A DNA stretch of 51,080 bases, taken from Bacteroidales bacterium. Lineage in GTDB: Bacteria; Bacteroidota; Bacteroidia; Bacteroidales; UBA932. Location: positions 1 to 51,080 of the forward strand of contig JAEESO010000017.1 in assembly GCA_016286385.1 (NCBI GenBank), in the 5' to 3' direction. The notes beneath the pieces were generated by a model. It searched no databases and was not told where the DNA came from. It worked only from the letters and a program-made list of their open reading frames with translations. Positions within the stretch are counted from its first letter, which is position 1; each line of letters begins with the position of its first letter. Positions 42,546 to 51,080 of this stretch are shown here, in pieces. The translations under genes were made by a program, and so were the position numbers.

Positions 42546-45500
42546 TTAGTCCAGAGTAACCTTGAGTCCAAGGCCGCGAAGCTCATGCAGGAGCACGTTC
42601 AGGGATTCGGGGATGCCAGGGGTAGGCATCGGGTCTCCCTTGACGATTGCCTCGTAGGTCTTGGCCCTGCCGTTCACGTCATCAGACTTGACGGTGAGGA
42701 TCTCCTGAAGGGCGTTTGCTGCGCCGTAAGCCTCCAGAGCCCAAACTTCCATTTCGCCGAAACGCTGACCGCCGAACTGGGCTTTACCGCCAAGAGGCTG
42801 CTGGGTGATGAGGGAATAAGGGCCGATTGAACGGGCATGCATCTTGTCGTCAACCATATGACCAAGCTTGATCATGTAGATGACGCCAACGGTAGCGGGT
42901 TGGTCGAACCAGTCGCCGGTGCCGCCGTCCCTGAGGTTGGTCTTACCGAAGCGGGGAACGCCTGCCTTGTCTGTGTAGGCGCAGATCTCGTCGATTGATG
43001 CACCGTCGAAGATAGGAGTTGAGAACTTCAGGCCAAGTTCACGGCCGGCCCAACCGAGCACGGTCTCATAGATCTGACCCAGGTTCATACGTGAAGGCAC
43101 GCCCAGAGGGTTCAGGACGATGTCCACGGGAGTACCGTCCTCAAGGAACGGCATATCCTCCTGACGGACGATCTTTGCCACGATACCCTTGTTACCGTGA
43201 CGGCCTGCCATCTTATCACCAACGGTGATCTTACGCTTCTTGGCAACGTAGACCTTTGCGATCTGCATTACGCCGTTGGGAAGCTCGTCACCCACCTTGA
43301 TCTTGTCGATCTCTCTCTTGGAGCGGGTTTCCATCTCCTTGTAGGCGATGCAGTAACCGCCGATGAGCTCACGCACCATTGCGGAAGTCTTGGCGTCATT
43401 GCACCACTTTGCGGTGGAGATGTTCTGGTAATCAACCTCGCGGAGGGCCTGGAGGGTGAACTCCTTGCCCTTAGGGAATATCTCAACGCCGTAAAGATCG
43501 CTGACACCAGCGCTCTTCTTGCCGTTTACAAGGCTCCAGAGTCTCTCGATGAAGTCGGCGCGGAGTTTCTCCGCTGCCTGCTGGAACTCCTGGGTCTTGA
43601 TCTCCATGCGGGTCTTTTGGTCGGACTTGGCGCCCCTCTTGCCGGTTTCCTTGGAAACCTTTGCATAGAGGGCGGTCTTGATGACTGTACCGCTCAGGGA
43701 AGGATTGGCCTTCAGGGAAGCGTCCTTGACGTCTCCGGCCTTGTCACCGAAGATAGCCTTGAGGAGCTTCTCTTCCGGTGAAGGATCGGACTCACCCTTA
43801 GGAGTGATCTTACCGATCATGATGTCACCGGGCTCGATGTGAGCGCCCACGCGGATGATACCATCCTTGTCAAGGTCCTTGGTTGCGTCCTCGGAGACAT
43901 TGGGAATATCGGAGGTGAGTTCCTCCATACCGCGCTTGGTTTCACGGACCTCTGTGAGGTACTCGTCCACGTGGATGGAAGTAAGGACATCCCACTTCAC
44001 CATTTCCTCTGAAAGGACGATAGCGTCCTCATAGTTGTAACCCTTCCAGGGCATGAATGCCACCATGAGGTTACGGCCAAGTGCAAGTTCTCCCTTCTCG
44101 GTTGCATAACCCTCGGTGAGAACCTGTCCGCCCTTCACCTTGTCACCCTTACGCACAAGGGGTTTGAGCGTAATGGTAGTGCTCTGGTTGGTACGGCGGT
44201 AGATGGGGAGCTTGTAGACGGTTTCCTCAGGGAGGAAGCTCACAAACTTCTCATCTTCTGTACGGTCATATTTTACGCGGATCTCATTTGCATCCACATA
44301 GGTCACAACGCCGCTGCGCTCTGCAATGATCTGGGTGCGGGAGTCAATGCAGACTCTCTCTTCCAGACCGGTACCCACGATGGGGCTTTCCGGGGAAAGG
44401 AGCGGAACGGCCTGACGCATCATGTTGGCGCCCATCAGGGCACGGTGAGCGTCGTCGTGCTCAAGGAAAGGAATGAGGGATGCTGCCACGGAAGCCATCT
44501 GGTTAGGGGCTACGTCCATGTAGTTCACTTCCTCTTTACCAACAAGCGGGAAATCGGCCTCAAGACGGCACTGGATGCGCTCGTCCAGAAGCTGGCCGTC
44601 GTCACTCATGTTGACGTTGGCAAGAGCCACGTTCTGAGCCTCTTCCTCCTCTGCGCTCATGTACTGCCAGCCTTCGGCGCTGAGGTCCACCTTTCCGCCC
44701 GATACCTTGCGGTAAGGGGTCTCGATGAAACCAAGGCTGTTGATGCGGGCATACACGCACAGGGAGCTGATAAGGCCGATGTTAGGACCTTCAGGGGACT
44801 CGATAGGGCACAGGCGGCCGTAGTGAGTGTAGTGCACGTCACGTACCTCGAAGCCTGCGCGGTCACGGGAAAGACCTCCCGGGCCAAGGGCGGAGAGACG
44901 CCTCTTGTGAGTGATCTCTGCAAGAGGGTTGGTCTGGTCCATGAACTGGGACAGCTGGCTGGTGCCGAAGAATGAGTTGATAACGGAAGACAGGGTCTTG
45001 GCGTTGATTAGGTCGATGGGGTTGAACTGCTCAGAGTCCCTGACGTTCATCCTCTCACGGATGGTGCGGGCCATACGGCTGAGGCCAACGCTGAACTGGT
45101 TTGCAAGCTGCTCTCCGACGGTGCGGACGCGACGGTTTGAAAGGTGGTCGATATCGTCCACGGTAGCATTGCTGTTGATGAGCTTGATCAGGTACTTGAT
45201 AATCTCAACGATATCCTGCTGCGTAAGGACGCGGGTCTCAGGATCAATGTTCATATCAAGTTTCTTGTTCAGGCGGTAACGGCCTACGGAGCCAAGGTCA
45301 TAGCGCTTCTCGGAGAAGAAGAGCTTGTCGATGACGTCACGGGCGGTTGCCTCATCCGGGGGTTCGGAATTGCGGAGCTGCTTGTAGATATAGTTCACAG
45401 CCTCGATTTCCGTATTGGTGGGATCCTTCTGCAGGGTGTTGTAGATGATGGAATTCTCGGCCGATACGGACTCGTCCTTCTGGAGAAGGATAGTCTGGAC

Positions 45501-46364
45501 ATCAGTGTCGGCAATTCTTGCGATTGTGTCATCATCCAGAACTTCACCGCGCTCTACAATGGGGATGGTACGCTCGATGGGGATAACCTCACCGGTGTCC
45601 TCGTCCTCGAAGTCCTCGATCCATGTCTTGAGGACGTTGGCGGCAAGCTTACGACCCTGGTTCTCTACCAGAACCTCAGGAGTAGCCTCAACTTCATCGG
45701 CCAGGCCGAAACGGTCAAGGATATCTTTATCGGAGCTGTAGCCGATAGCGCGCAGAAGGGTGGTGACGGGCAGCTTCTTCTTACGGTCTATGTAAGCGAA
45801 CATCACGTTGTTGATGTCCGTGGCAAACTCAATCCAGGAGCCCTTGAAAGGAATGATACGGGCGCTGTAGAGTTTGGTACCGTTGGCGTGCATGCTCTGG
45901 TCGAAGAACACGCCCGGGGAACGGTGAAGCTGCGAAACGATAATTCTCTCGGAACCGTTGATGATAAACGTACCTGCGGGAGTCATGTAAGGGATGTTCC
46001 CAAGGTAAACGTCTTGCACGCGGGTGTCAAAGTCCTCGTGCTCCGGGTCCGTGCAGGAAAGGCGGAGTTTTGCCTTCAGAGGAACATTGTAGGTAAGTCC
46101 TCTCTCAAGACACTCCTCAATTGAGTACTGTGGCGGATCGATGAAGTAGTCTATGAAGGTGAGTTCATAGTTGTTCCGCGTGTCCTCAATCGGGAAAATT
46201 TCCTGGAAAACCTGATACAGTCCCTCGCTGCGGCGGCTGTCCGGAGTGGTCTCCAGCTGGAAGAAGTCCTTGAAAGACTTGAGCTGAACCTCCAGAAGGT
46301 CAGGGTATTCCAGAATTTTTGAGGTTGCGAAATTAATTCGCGGATTGGTAGTCTTATTAGACAT
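42546..46364 (-). CDS. rpoB: DNA-directed RNA polymerase subunit beta
   Basis: Second-largest catalytic subunit, 1272 residues. The rifampicin-pocket region reads [51 protein letters not shown] in pieces (wild-type-like at the Asp, His and Ser positions commonly mutated in resistance), and the C-terminal clamp ends with [28 protein letters not shown] in pieces. The ATG at 46364 follows an intergenic hairpin that may set the ratio of ribosomal proteins to polymerase. Confidence 0.99.
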   Translation of the reverse strand: MSNKTTNPRINFATSKILEYPDLLEVQLKSFKDFFQLETTPDSRRSEGLYQVFQEIFPIEDTRNNYELTFIDYFIDPPQYSIEECLERGLTYNVPLKAKLRLSCTDPEHEDFDTRVQDVYLGNIPYMTPAGTFIINGSERIIVSQLHRSPGVFFDQSMHANGTKLYSARIIPFKGSWIEFATDINNVMFAYIDRKKKLPVTTLLRAIGYSSDKDILDRFGLADEVEATPEVLVENQGRKLAANVLKTWIEDFEDEDTGEVIPIERTIPIVERGEVLDDDTIARIADTDVQTILLQKDESVSAENSIIYNTLQKDPTNTEIEAVNYIYKQLRNSEPPDEATARDVIDKLFFSEKRYDLGSVGRYRLNKKLDMNIDPETRVLTQQDIVEIIKYLIKLINSNATVDDIDHLSNRRVRTVGEQLANQFSVGLSRMARTIRERMNVRDSEQFNPIDLINAKTLSSVINSFFGTSQLSQFMDQTNPLAEITHKRRLSALGPGGLSRDRAGFEVRDVHYTHYGRLCPIESPEGPNIGLISSLCVYARINSLGFIETPYRKVSGGKVDLSAEGWQYMSAEEEEAQNVALANVNMSDDGQLLDERIQCRLEADFPLVGKEEVNYMDVAPNQMASVAASLIPFLEHDDAHRALMGANMMRQAVPLLSPESPIVGTGLEERVCIDSRTQIIAERSGVVTYVDANEIRVKYDRTEDEKFVSFLPEETVYKLPIYRRTNQSTTITLKPLVRKGDKVKGGQVLTEGYATEKGELALGRNLMVAFMPWKGYNYEDAIVLSEEMVKWDVLTSIHVDEYLTEVRETKRGMEELTSDIPNVSEDATKDLDKDGIIRVGAHIEPGDIMIGKITPKGESDPSPEEKLLKAIFGDKAGDVKDASLKANPSLSGTVIKTALYAKVSKETGKRGAKSDQKTRMEIKTQEFQQAAEKLRADFIERLWSLVNGKKSAGVSDLYGVEIFPKGKEFTLQALREVDYQNISTAKWCNDAKTSAMVRELIGGYCIAYKEMETRSKREIDKIKVGDELPNGVMQIAKVYVAKKRKITVGDKMAGRHGNKGIVAKIVRQEDMPFLEDGTPVDIVLNPLGVPSRMNLGQIYETVLGWAGRELGLKFSTPIFDGASIDEICAYTDKAGVPRFGKTNLRDGGTGDWFDQPATVGVIYMIKLGHMVDDKMHARSIGPYSLITQQPLGGKAQFGGQRFGEMEVWALEAYGAANALQEILTVKSDDVNGRAKTYEAIVKGDPMPTPGIPESLNVLLHELRGLGLKVTLD

Positions 46365-46400
46365 ATTCTGCCTTCGTTATGGGGAAAATTTTTAAGACGG

Positions 46401-46436
46401 AAAAAAGGTTTAGAGCCTACTGAGGGCTCTAAACCT
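46401..46436 (-). terminator. Attenuator hairpin between rplL and rpoB
   Basis: Minus-strand AGGTTTAGAGCC, loop CTCAGTA, GGCTCTAAACCT, then TTTTT: a perfect 12-bp stem with a U tract. It is placed where E. coli has its partial terminator in the rplJL-rpoBC operon, so partial termination is expected. Confidence 0.85.
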
Positions 46437-46469
46437 GTTTGATGCATCCCTTAAAGGGAGCGGGCGGGG

Positions 46470-46847
46470 TTACTTAACCTCAACCTCTGCACCGGCTTCC
46501 TCGAGGGCAGCCTTGAGTGCCTCGGCCTCAGCCTTGGACACTTTCTCCTTGACGGCTACGGGAGCCTTGTCAACGAGTTCCTTGGCCTCTTTAAGACCAA
46601 GACCGGCATTCTCCTTAACGGCCTTGATGACCTGGAGCTTGGCCTGACCTGCGCTGGTGAGGATAACGTCGAACTCAGTCTGCTCTGCGGGAGCGGCTGC
46701 TTCGGCGCCAGCGGCGGGAGCTGCTACTGCAACTGCTGCTGCAGCGGGCTCAATACCATATTCTTCCTTCAGGATCTTAGCAAGTTCCTGGACATCTTTG
46801 ACGGTGAGGTTCACGAGTTCCTCGGCGAGTTTCTTAACGTCTGCCAT
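46470..46847 (-). CDS. rplL: 50S ribosomal protein L7/L12
   Basis: Stalk protein that recruits translation factors, 125 residues. An N-terminal dimerisation domain, an Ala-rich hinge at about 38-58, and the C-terminal domain with [17 protein letters not shown] and the [15 protein letters not shown] factor-binding helix. It is 27 bases downstream of rplJ, whose protein it binds. Confidence 0.98.
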   Translation of the reverse strand: MADVKKLAEELVNLTVKDVQELAKILKEEYGIEPAAAAVAVAAPAAGAEAAAPAEQTEFDVILTSAGQAKLQVIKAVKENAGLGLKEAKELVDKAPVAVKEKVSKAEAEALKAALEEAGAEVEVK

Positions 46848-46874
46848 AATTGTAAATTTTTAAATTGTTTATGA

Positions 46875-47408
46875 TTATTTGTTTTCTTTTTCTTCGAGAG
46901 TCTTGACGAGGCCGGCGATGGTCTGTCCGCCGCCATTCTGCAGAGCGCTGAGAACGTTCTGGATAGGGCTCTGGAGCATACCGATGATCTCTCCGATGAG
47001 TTCCTCGCGGGACTTGATGTTGATGAGCTCCTGTAGTTTGTCGGCACCCACGAAAGCGCACTCCTGCACGTATGCAGCCTTGAGAGCGGGCTTTTCAGAA
47101 CCGGCCTTGTTGTACTTCTTGATGAGCTTTGCAGGGGTTGCAGGAGCCTCGCAGTACATGATGGCGGAGTTTCCTTCCAGTGCGGGAACAAGAAGATCCA
47201 TCTCAGAGTTCTGAGCGTCCTTGATCACCTTGTGGAAGAGGGTGTTCTTAACAACGGTGAGCTTGATGCCCTCGTTGAAGCAGTCGCGGCGAAGCTTTGC
47301 GGTATCTTCGGCGTTGAGACCTGCGATGTCAACGATGTAGAAATTGGGGCATTCGGCGATGTTAGCCTTGATGGCTGCAATAACCTGTTCTTTCAGTTCC
47401 TTTTTCAT
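46875..47408 (-). CDS. rplJ: 50S ribosomal protein L10
   Basis: Base of the ribosomal stalk; binds 23S rRNA and L7/L12 dimers. The 177-residue protein has the N-terminal domain with NFYIVDIAGLNAEDTAKLRR and KLTVVKNTLFHKVI, and the C-terminal helix for L7/L12 binding. The gap to rplA is only 20 bases, too short for an L10 leader of the E. coli type, so autoregulation by that mechanism is not evident here. Confidence 0.98.
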   Translation of the reverse strand: MKKELKEQVIAAIKANIAECPNFYIVDIAGLNAEDTAKLRRDCFNEGIKLTVVKNTLFHKVIKDAQNSEMDLLVPALEGNSAIMYCEAPATPAKLIKKYNKAGSEKPALKAAYVQECAFVGADKLQELINIKSREELIGEIIGMLQSPIQNVLSALQNGGGQTIAGLVKTLEEKENK

Positions 47409-47428
47409 TATCTTTTCCTCCTTACAGA

Positions 47429-48127
47429 TTATTCAGCAGTGAAACCTTTGACGTCCAGCTTGATGGCCGGGCTCATGGTGGTGCAGATGGTAGCACCCTT
47501 GAGGTAGGTACCCTTCAGGGTCTGGGGCTTGAGCTTGAGGACTGCGCCTACGAAGGCCTTTGCGTTCTCAGCGATCTGCTCAGCGGTGAAGGAAGCCTTG
47601 CCGATAGCGGCATGGATGATACCGGTCTTGTCCACTTTGAAGTCAATCTTACCACCCTTTACGTCCTTGACGGCGGCGCCCACCTCCATGGTGACGGTAC
47701 CGGTCTTGGGGTTAGGCATGAGGCCACGGGGACCGAGGATACGGCCGATCTGGCCAACCTTTGCCATAACTGAAGGGGTGCAGATGATAACGTCGACGTC
47801 TGTCCAGCCTTCCTTGATCTTGGTGATGTAGTCGTCCAGACCTACGTAATCGGCGCCTGCTTCCTTGGCCTCGTTCTCCTTGTCAGGGGTGCAGAGTACA
47901 AGAACGCGGGTAACCTTACCGGTTCCGTTAGGGAGGGTGACAACGCCACGGATCATCTGGTTGGCCTTACGGGGATCGACACCAAGATTGGTGGTGATTT
48001 CCACGGAAGCGTCGAACTTGGTATAGGTAATCTCCTTGAGAAGGGCGCACGCGTCATTCAGGGAGTAAACCTGGGTCTTGTCATACTTGGCAAGAACAGC
48101 TTTCTGGTTTTTGGTCAGTTTGCTCAT
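47429..48127 (-). CDS. rplA: 50S ribosomal protein L1
   Basis: Binds 23S rRNA at the L1 stalk and often represses its own mRNA. The 232-residue protein has the two-domain sequence with [10 protein letters not shown], the conserved [15 protein letters not shown], and a C-terminal [10 protein letters not shown]. It is 15 bases from rplK. Confidence 0.98.
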   Translation of the reverse strand: MSKLTKNQKAVLAKYDKTQVYSLNDACALLKEITYTKFDASVEITTNLGVDPRKANQMIRGVVTLPNGTGKVTRVLVLCTPDKENEAKEAGADYVGLDDYITKIKEGWTDVDVIICTPSVMAKVGQIGRILGPRGLMPNPKTGTVTMEVGAAVKDVKGGKIDFKVDKTGIIHAAIGKASFTAEQIAENAKAFVGAVLKLKPQTLKGTYLKGATICTTMSPAIKLDVKGFTAE

Positions 48128-48142
48128 AACTAGTGCGTATTA

Positions 48143-48586
48143 TTAGAGATTCTCAGGCATAGGGCCTTCTACCTTGATACCCATTGAACGGGCAGTACCG
48201 GCTACCATTGACATTGCGCTCTTAAGAGTGAATGCGTTGAGGTCCGGCATCTTGGACTGGGCAATCTCCTTTACCTGATCCCAGGTAACGGTTGCCACTT
48301 TCTTTCTGTTGGGCTCACCGGAGGCCTTGCTGATCTTAGCGGCTTCCTTGAGTGAGACGGCCACCGGGGGCTGCTTGACCTCAAAAGAGAAGGACTTGTC
48401 AGAGTACACGGTGATCACAACAGGGAGAACCTTACCGGCCTGATCCTGGGTGCGTGCGTTGAACTGCTTGCAGAAGTCCATGATATTGAGGCCCTTGGAA
48501 CCGAGTGCCGGTCCTACCGGGGGCGCAGGATTCGCTGCTCCGCCTTTGATTTGGAGCTTGATGAATCCGGATACTTCTTTTGCCAT
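48143..48586 (-). CDS. rplK: 50S ribosomal protein L11
   Basis: Component of the GTPase-associated centre and needed for stringent response signalling. The 147-residue protein has the Pro-rich N-terminal [21 protein letters not shown] in pieces, the [11 protein letters not shown] helix, and the rRNA-binding C-terminal domain with [10 protein letters not shown]. Normal length and position. Confidence 0.98.
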   Translation of the reverse strand: MAKEVSGFIKLQIKGGAANPAPPVGPALGSKGLNIMDFCKQFNARTQDQAGKVLPVVITVYSDKSFSFEVKQPPVAVSLKEAAKISKASGEPNRKKVATVTWDQVKEIAQSKMPDLNAFTLKSAMSMVAGTARSMGIKVEGPMPENL

Positions 48587-48595
48587 AATTAAAAC

Positions 48596-49159
48596 TTACT
48601 CTTTAGTTACTTGTGTAAAGCTGAGTTCCAGAAGAGTCTTTCTTCCGAAGATCACAACCACTACCTTGAGTTTGCTCCTGTCCTGGAGAATTTCTTCCAC
48701 TGTTCCGCTGAAACCGCTGAACGGACCGTCTGTGATGCTTACGCTCTCACCTACGGTGAAGTTGACCTCGGTCTCTGCTGCACTTACTGCGTTCTCATCC
48801 TGAACACCCAGAATACGCTGGGCTTCTTCGTCACGGATGGGGACGGGGACGCGCTCGGTGGGACCGTTGCCAGTCTTCTCTGTAAGGAAACCGGACATGC
48901 CGGGGATGCCGTTACGGATAACATACTCAAGGTCAGGATTGAGTTCTGCATGAATGAGAACGTAGCCGGGGAAGAGGAGACGCTCCACTTCCTTGCGCTT
49001 TCCGTTCTTTGTCACGATCTCTTTCTTGACAGGCACAAGAACCTGATCCACAATTGCTTGCAGATCTTTGTGTCTTTCAATTTCCTTGATCAGATATTCG
49101 GCGGCTTTCTTTTCCTTGGTTCCCGCGGTACGAAGGACGTACCATTTCTTTTCAGCCAT
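48596..49159 (-). CDS. nusG: Transcription termination/antitermination protein NusG
   Basis: Binds RNA polymerase and links it to Rho or the ribosome. The 187-residue protein has an NGN domain beginning KKWYVLRTAGTKEKKAAEYL, including LFPGYVLIHAEL, and a C-terminal KOW domain with the motif VGESVSITDGPFSGFSGTVEEI. The NGN domain carries a short insertion typical of the phylum. It lies between secE and rplK, as usual. Confidence 0.97.
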   Translation of the reverse strand: MAEKKWYVLRTAGTKEKKAAEYLIKEIERHKDLQAIVDQVLVPVKKEIVTKNGKRKEVERLLFPGYVLIHAELNPDLEYVIRNGIPGMSGFLTEKTGNGPTERVPVPIRDEEAQRILGVQDENAVSAAETEVNFTVGESVSITDGPFSGFSGTVEEILQDRSKLKVVVVIFGRKTLLELSFTQVTKE

Positions 49160-49175
49160 AAGGATTTTTAATCAG

Positions 49176-49364
49176 TTACAGTGCGTAAATAAACTCCATC
49201 AGATGCTGGAAAGCAAAGTCTATCAGGAAAATAACGACGGCGAGGATCAGCGTGGCTACCAGGACCAGCAGTGCAGAACTCTGCAGCTTCTCCCAAGTGG
49301 GCCAGGTGACCTTCTTAGTCAGTTCCTGAGCGGACTCTTTCAGATAGTTAATGAACTTTCTCAT
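49176..49364 (-). CDS. secE: Preprotein translocase subunit SecE
   Basis: A 62-residue clamp subunit of the SecYEG channel with one membrane helix (about 30-52) after an amphipathic N-terminal helix that contains the conserved ELTKKVTWPTWEKL. The single-helix form is normal outside the enterobacteria. It lies between tRNA-Trp and nusG. Confidence 0.95.
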   Translation of the reverse strand: MRKFINYLKESAQELTKKVTWPTWEKLQSSALLVLVATLILAVVIFLIDFAFQHLMEFIYAL

Positions 49365-49451
49365 CTTTGCTTACAATGGGCCGGTGGAAAATTGGAAGCG
49401 GGAATCTACCAGCCTAAGTTAAACATTTACCAAATCGTAACCTTTGATATT

Positions 49452-49525
49452 TGGCAGGGGAAGCAGGATTCGAACCCACATCGACGGTTTTGGAGACCGC
49501 TGAACTACCCTTGTTCTATTCCCCT
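49452..49525 (-). tRNA. tRNA-Trp (anticodon CCA)
   Basis: The cloverleaf folds with the 7-bp acceptor stem AGGGGAA/TTCCCCT, anticodon loop CTCCAAA and T loop TTCGAAT. The 3' CCA is encoded, unlike in the Thr and Gly tRNAs nearby. Confidence 0.95.
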
Positions 49526-49528
49526 GTG

Positions 49529-49561
49529 AAAGTGAGCGCCCAGAAACTGGACACTCACTTT
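49529..49561. other. Hairpin between tuf and tRNA-Trp
   Basis: AAAGTGAG-CGC-CCAG, loop AAA, CTGG-ACA-CTCACTTT. On the minus strand no U tract follows, so it may be a processing or stability hairpin at the tuf 3' end that lets transcription continue into tRNA-Trp and secE. Confidence 0.55.
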
Positions 49562-49578
49562 TTTAATGGCATGCAGAA

Positions 49579-50772
49579 TTACTCTACGATAGCGATCACC
49601 TGACCTGCGCCAACGGTACGGCCACCTTCGCGGATAGCGAACTGAAGACCATTGTTCATTGCAACAGGAGTGATGAGCTTAACGGTGATTTCCACGTTAT
49701 CGCCAGGCATAACCATCTCGACACCGTCCGGGAGCATGATCTCACCGGTAACATCCAGTGTGCGGATGAAGAACTGGGGACGATAGTGATTGTGGAAAGG
49801 AGTGTGACGGCCGCCTTCCTCTTTCTTGAGGACGTAAATCTGGGCCTTGAACTCGGTGTGAGGAGTGATGGACTTGGGCTTTGCCACAACTTCACCACGC
49901 TTTACTTCCTTCTTGTCTACGCCACGGAGGAGAAGACCGACATTGTCGCCAGCCTCACCCTGAGGGAGGAGCTTACGGAACATCTCGACACCGGTGACGA
50001 CGCTGGTGCGGGGCTCATCGCCGAAGCCAACGAGTTCCACAGGGTCGTTCACGTGGATGGTACCGGACTCGATACGACCGGTAACAACGGTACCACGGCC
50101 GGTGATGGAGAAGATGTCCTCGATAGGCATAAGGAAGTCCTTGTCAACGAGACGCTCGGGCAGGGGGATGTACTCATCGACAGCGTCCATGAGTTCCATA
50201 ACCTTGTCTTCCCAAACTTTTTCGCCGTTAAGGGCACCCAGAGCGGAACCGCGGATGATGGGGCAGTCTTCGTCGAAGCTGTAGAATGCGAGCAGGTCGC
50301 GGATCTCCATTTCAACGAGGTCGAGCATTTCTTCGTCGTCCACGAGGTCTACCTTGTTCATGAAGACGAGGATCTTCGGAACGTTAACCTGACGGGCGAG
50401 AAGGATGTGCTCACGGGTCTGAGGCATAGGGCCATCAGTGGAGGCAACCACAAGGATTGCACCGTCCATCTGTGCAGCACCGGTAACCATGTTCTTCACA
50501 TAGTCGGCGTGGCCGGGGCAGTCAACGTGTGCATAGTGACGCTTCTCGGTCTCGTACTCTACGTGAGCGGTGTTGATGGTGATACCACGCTCTTTCTCTT
50601 CGGGAGCGTTGTCGATCTGATCGAAGGACTTCACCTTGTCGGCGTTGCCGGACACTCTCTCTGCAAGCACTTTGGTGATTGCAGCGGTGAGGGTGGTCTT
50701 ACCGTGGTCAACGTGGCCGATAGTACCGATGTTGACATGCGGTTTGGTTCTCTGGAAAGTTTCTTTTGCCAT
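49579..50772 (-). CDS. tuf: Elongation factor Tu
   Basis: GTPase that delivers aminoacyl-tRNA to the ribosome. The 397-residue protein has the P-loop GHVDHGKT (about 19-26), the [12 protein letters not shown] switch II region, and NKVD for guanine specificity. Domains 2 and 3 are complete, ending [12 protein letters not shown]. It is flanked by tRNA genes on both sides, the classic arrangement in this phylum. Confidence 0.99.
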   Translation of the reverse strand: MAKETFQRTKPHVNIGTIGHVDHGKTTLTAAITKVLAERVSGNADKVKSFDQIDNAPEEKERGITINTAHVEYETEKRHYAHVDCPGHADYVKNMVTGAAQMDGAILVVASTDGPMPQTREHILLARQVNVPKILVFMNKVDLVDDEEMLDLVEMEIRDLLAFYSFDEDCPIIRGSALGALNGEKVWEDKVMELMDAVDEYIPLPERLVDKDFLMPIEDIFSITGRGTVVTGRIESGTIHVNDPVELVGFGDEPRTSVVTGVEMFRKLLPQGEAGDNVGLLLRGVDKKEVKRGEVVAKPKSITPHTEFKAQIYVLKKEEGGRHTPFHNHYRPQFFIRTLDVTGEIMLPDGVEMVMPGDNVEITVKLITPVAMNNGLQFAIREGGRTVGAGQVIAIVE

Positions 50773-50813
50773 AATAAATTATTGTTTAAACAATTGTCTC
50801 TAACACAAAAAAG

Positions 50814-50885
<72 letters not shown>

Positions 50886-50901
50886 TTTTGTATGTCCATC
50901 G

Positions 50902-50974
50902 AGCGGAAAACGAGGTTCGAACTCGCGACCCTCAGCTTGGAAGGCTGATGCTCTACCAACTGAGCTACTTCCGC
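50902..50974 (-). tRNA. tRNA-Gly (anticodon TCC)
   Basis: Acceptor stem GCGGAAG/TTTCCGC with one G-T pair, D arm with GCTCAGTTGGTAGAGC, anticodon loop CTTCCAA and T loop TTCGAAC. No encoded CCA. Confidence 0.95.
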
Positions 50975-51017
50975 AGTATTCCAAGAAAAAAGCGGAAATT
51001 CCGCCTTCATCTTAGTG

Positions 51018-51080
51018 TGGGAGGTGGTGGACTCGAACCACCGAACCCTGAGGGAGCGGATTTACAGTCCGCCGCAATTG
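51018..51080 (-). tRNA. tRNA-Tyr (anticodon GTA), 5' part outside the window
   Basis: The 3' part is present: anticodon loop with CTGTAAA, a long variable arm and T loop TTCGAGT. The long variable arm is expected for bacterial tRNA-Tyr. The window ends in the D-arm side. Confidence 0.9.

Noticed and set aside
41829..42830. Long plus-strand open frame (333 codons) opposite rpoC/rpoB
   Set aside because: It lies wholly antisense to conserved rpoC and rpoB coding sequence, has no family motifs, and follows from the codon bias of the real genes.
45144..46124. Plus-strand open frame (326 codons) opposite rpoB
   Set aside because: Antisense shadow of the conserved rpoB N-terminal half; no promoter box or recognisable domain.

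Overview
The window is a chromosomal segment of a Bacteroidota bacterium, almost certainly of the order Bacteroidales (probably an uncultured, moderately GC-rich gut-type lineage; the genus cannot be read from the sequence). The signs are the ATP synthase gene order atpD-atpC-atpB-atpE-atpF-atpH-atpA with an 80-residue epsilon subunit, many promoters with the Bacteroidota -7 box TAnnTTTG, mostly weak or absent Shine-Dalgarno sequences, DUF4252 genes, an SSB with a long Pro/Ala/Gly linker, and the block tRNA-Tyr/Gly/Thr-tuf-tRNA-Trp-secE-nusG-rplKAJL-rpoBC.

Layout. 1-5.7 kb: ATP synthase operon (minus). 5.8-10.7 kb: a peptidase S51/ATP-grasp fusion, lpxK, pfkA and a dusB-like gene (minus). 10.9-12.3 kb: divergent miaA and smpB, bracketed by two inverted copies of a palindromic element. 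12.4-14.3 kb: two M23 peptidase-family genes (minus). 14.4-20.3 kb: alaS, an LptF/G permease fused in frame to Fmt, and thiamine pyrophosphokinase (plus), with a 140-bp MITE-like element between the last two. 20.4-23 kb: a DUF4252/sigma factor operon and pyrH (minus). 23-25.4 kb: an orphan succinate dehydrogenase cytochrome b gene and trpB behind a complete Trp attenuator (plus). 25.4-27.1 kb: aroE and a flippase-like membrane protein (minus). 27.1-31 kb: a PfkB-family kinase, a COG2426 membrane protein, a repeat-rich 565-bp gap, a RAYT-type HUH transposase gene and ssb (plus). 31-38.1 kb: a lipoprotein gene (plus), then folD, exoA, cysS, an outer-membrane lipoprotein and a Sel1-repeat membrane lipoprotein (minus). 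38.2-51 kb: the rpoBC, ribosomal protein, secE/nusG, tuf and tRNA block (minus).

How they work together. Most genes are core housekeeping: energy (F1Fo ATP synthase, Pfk), the lipid A/LPS envelope (LpxK, LptF/G), tRNA and translation (AlaS, CysS, Fmt, MiaA, Dus, SmpB, EF-Tu), transcription, and aromatic amino acid synthesis. The unusual content is in small repeats and gene architecture. Four related elements of about 110 bp with GTGGAG ends and a central hairpin sit mostly at gene 3' ends, near a RAYT transposase gene. A second palindrome family (AGAT...ATGAC) occurs between genes and is also inserted in frame inside miaA and cysS. A heptamer, ATCGGCC/GGCCGAT, occurs about 80 times where about 6 are expected. 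There are also two unusual gene fusions, a textbook Trp attenuator, and a poly-C tract placed where the -33 element of an outer-membrane lipoprotein promoter would lie.
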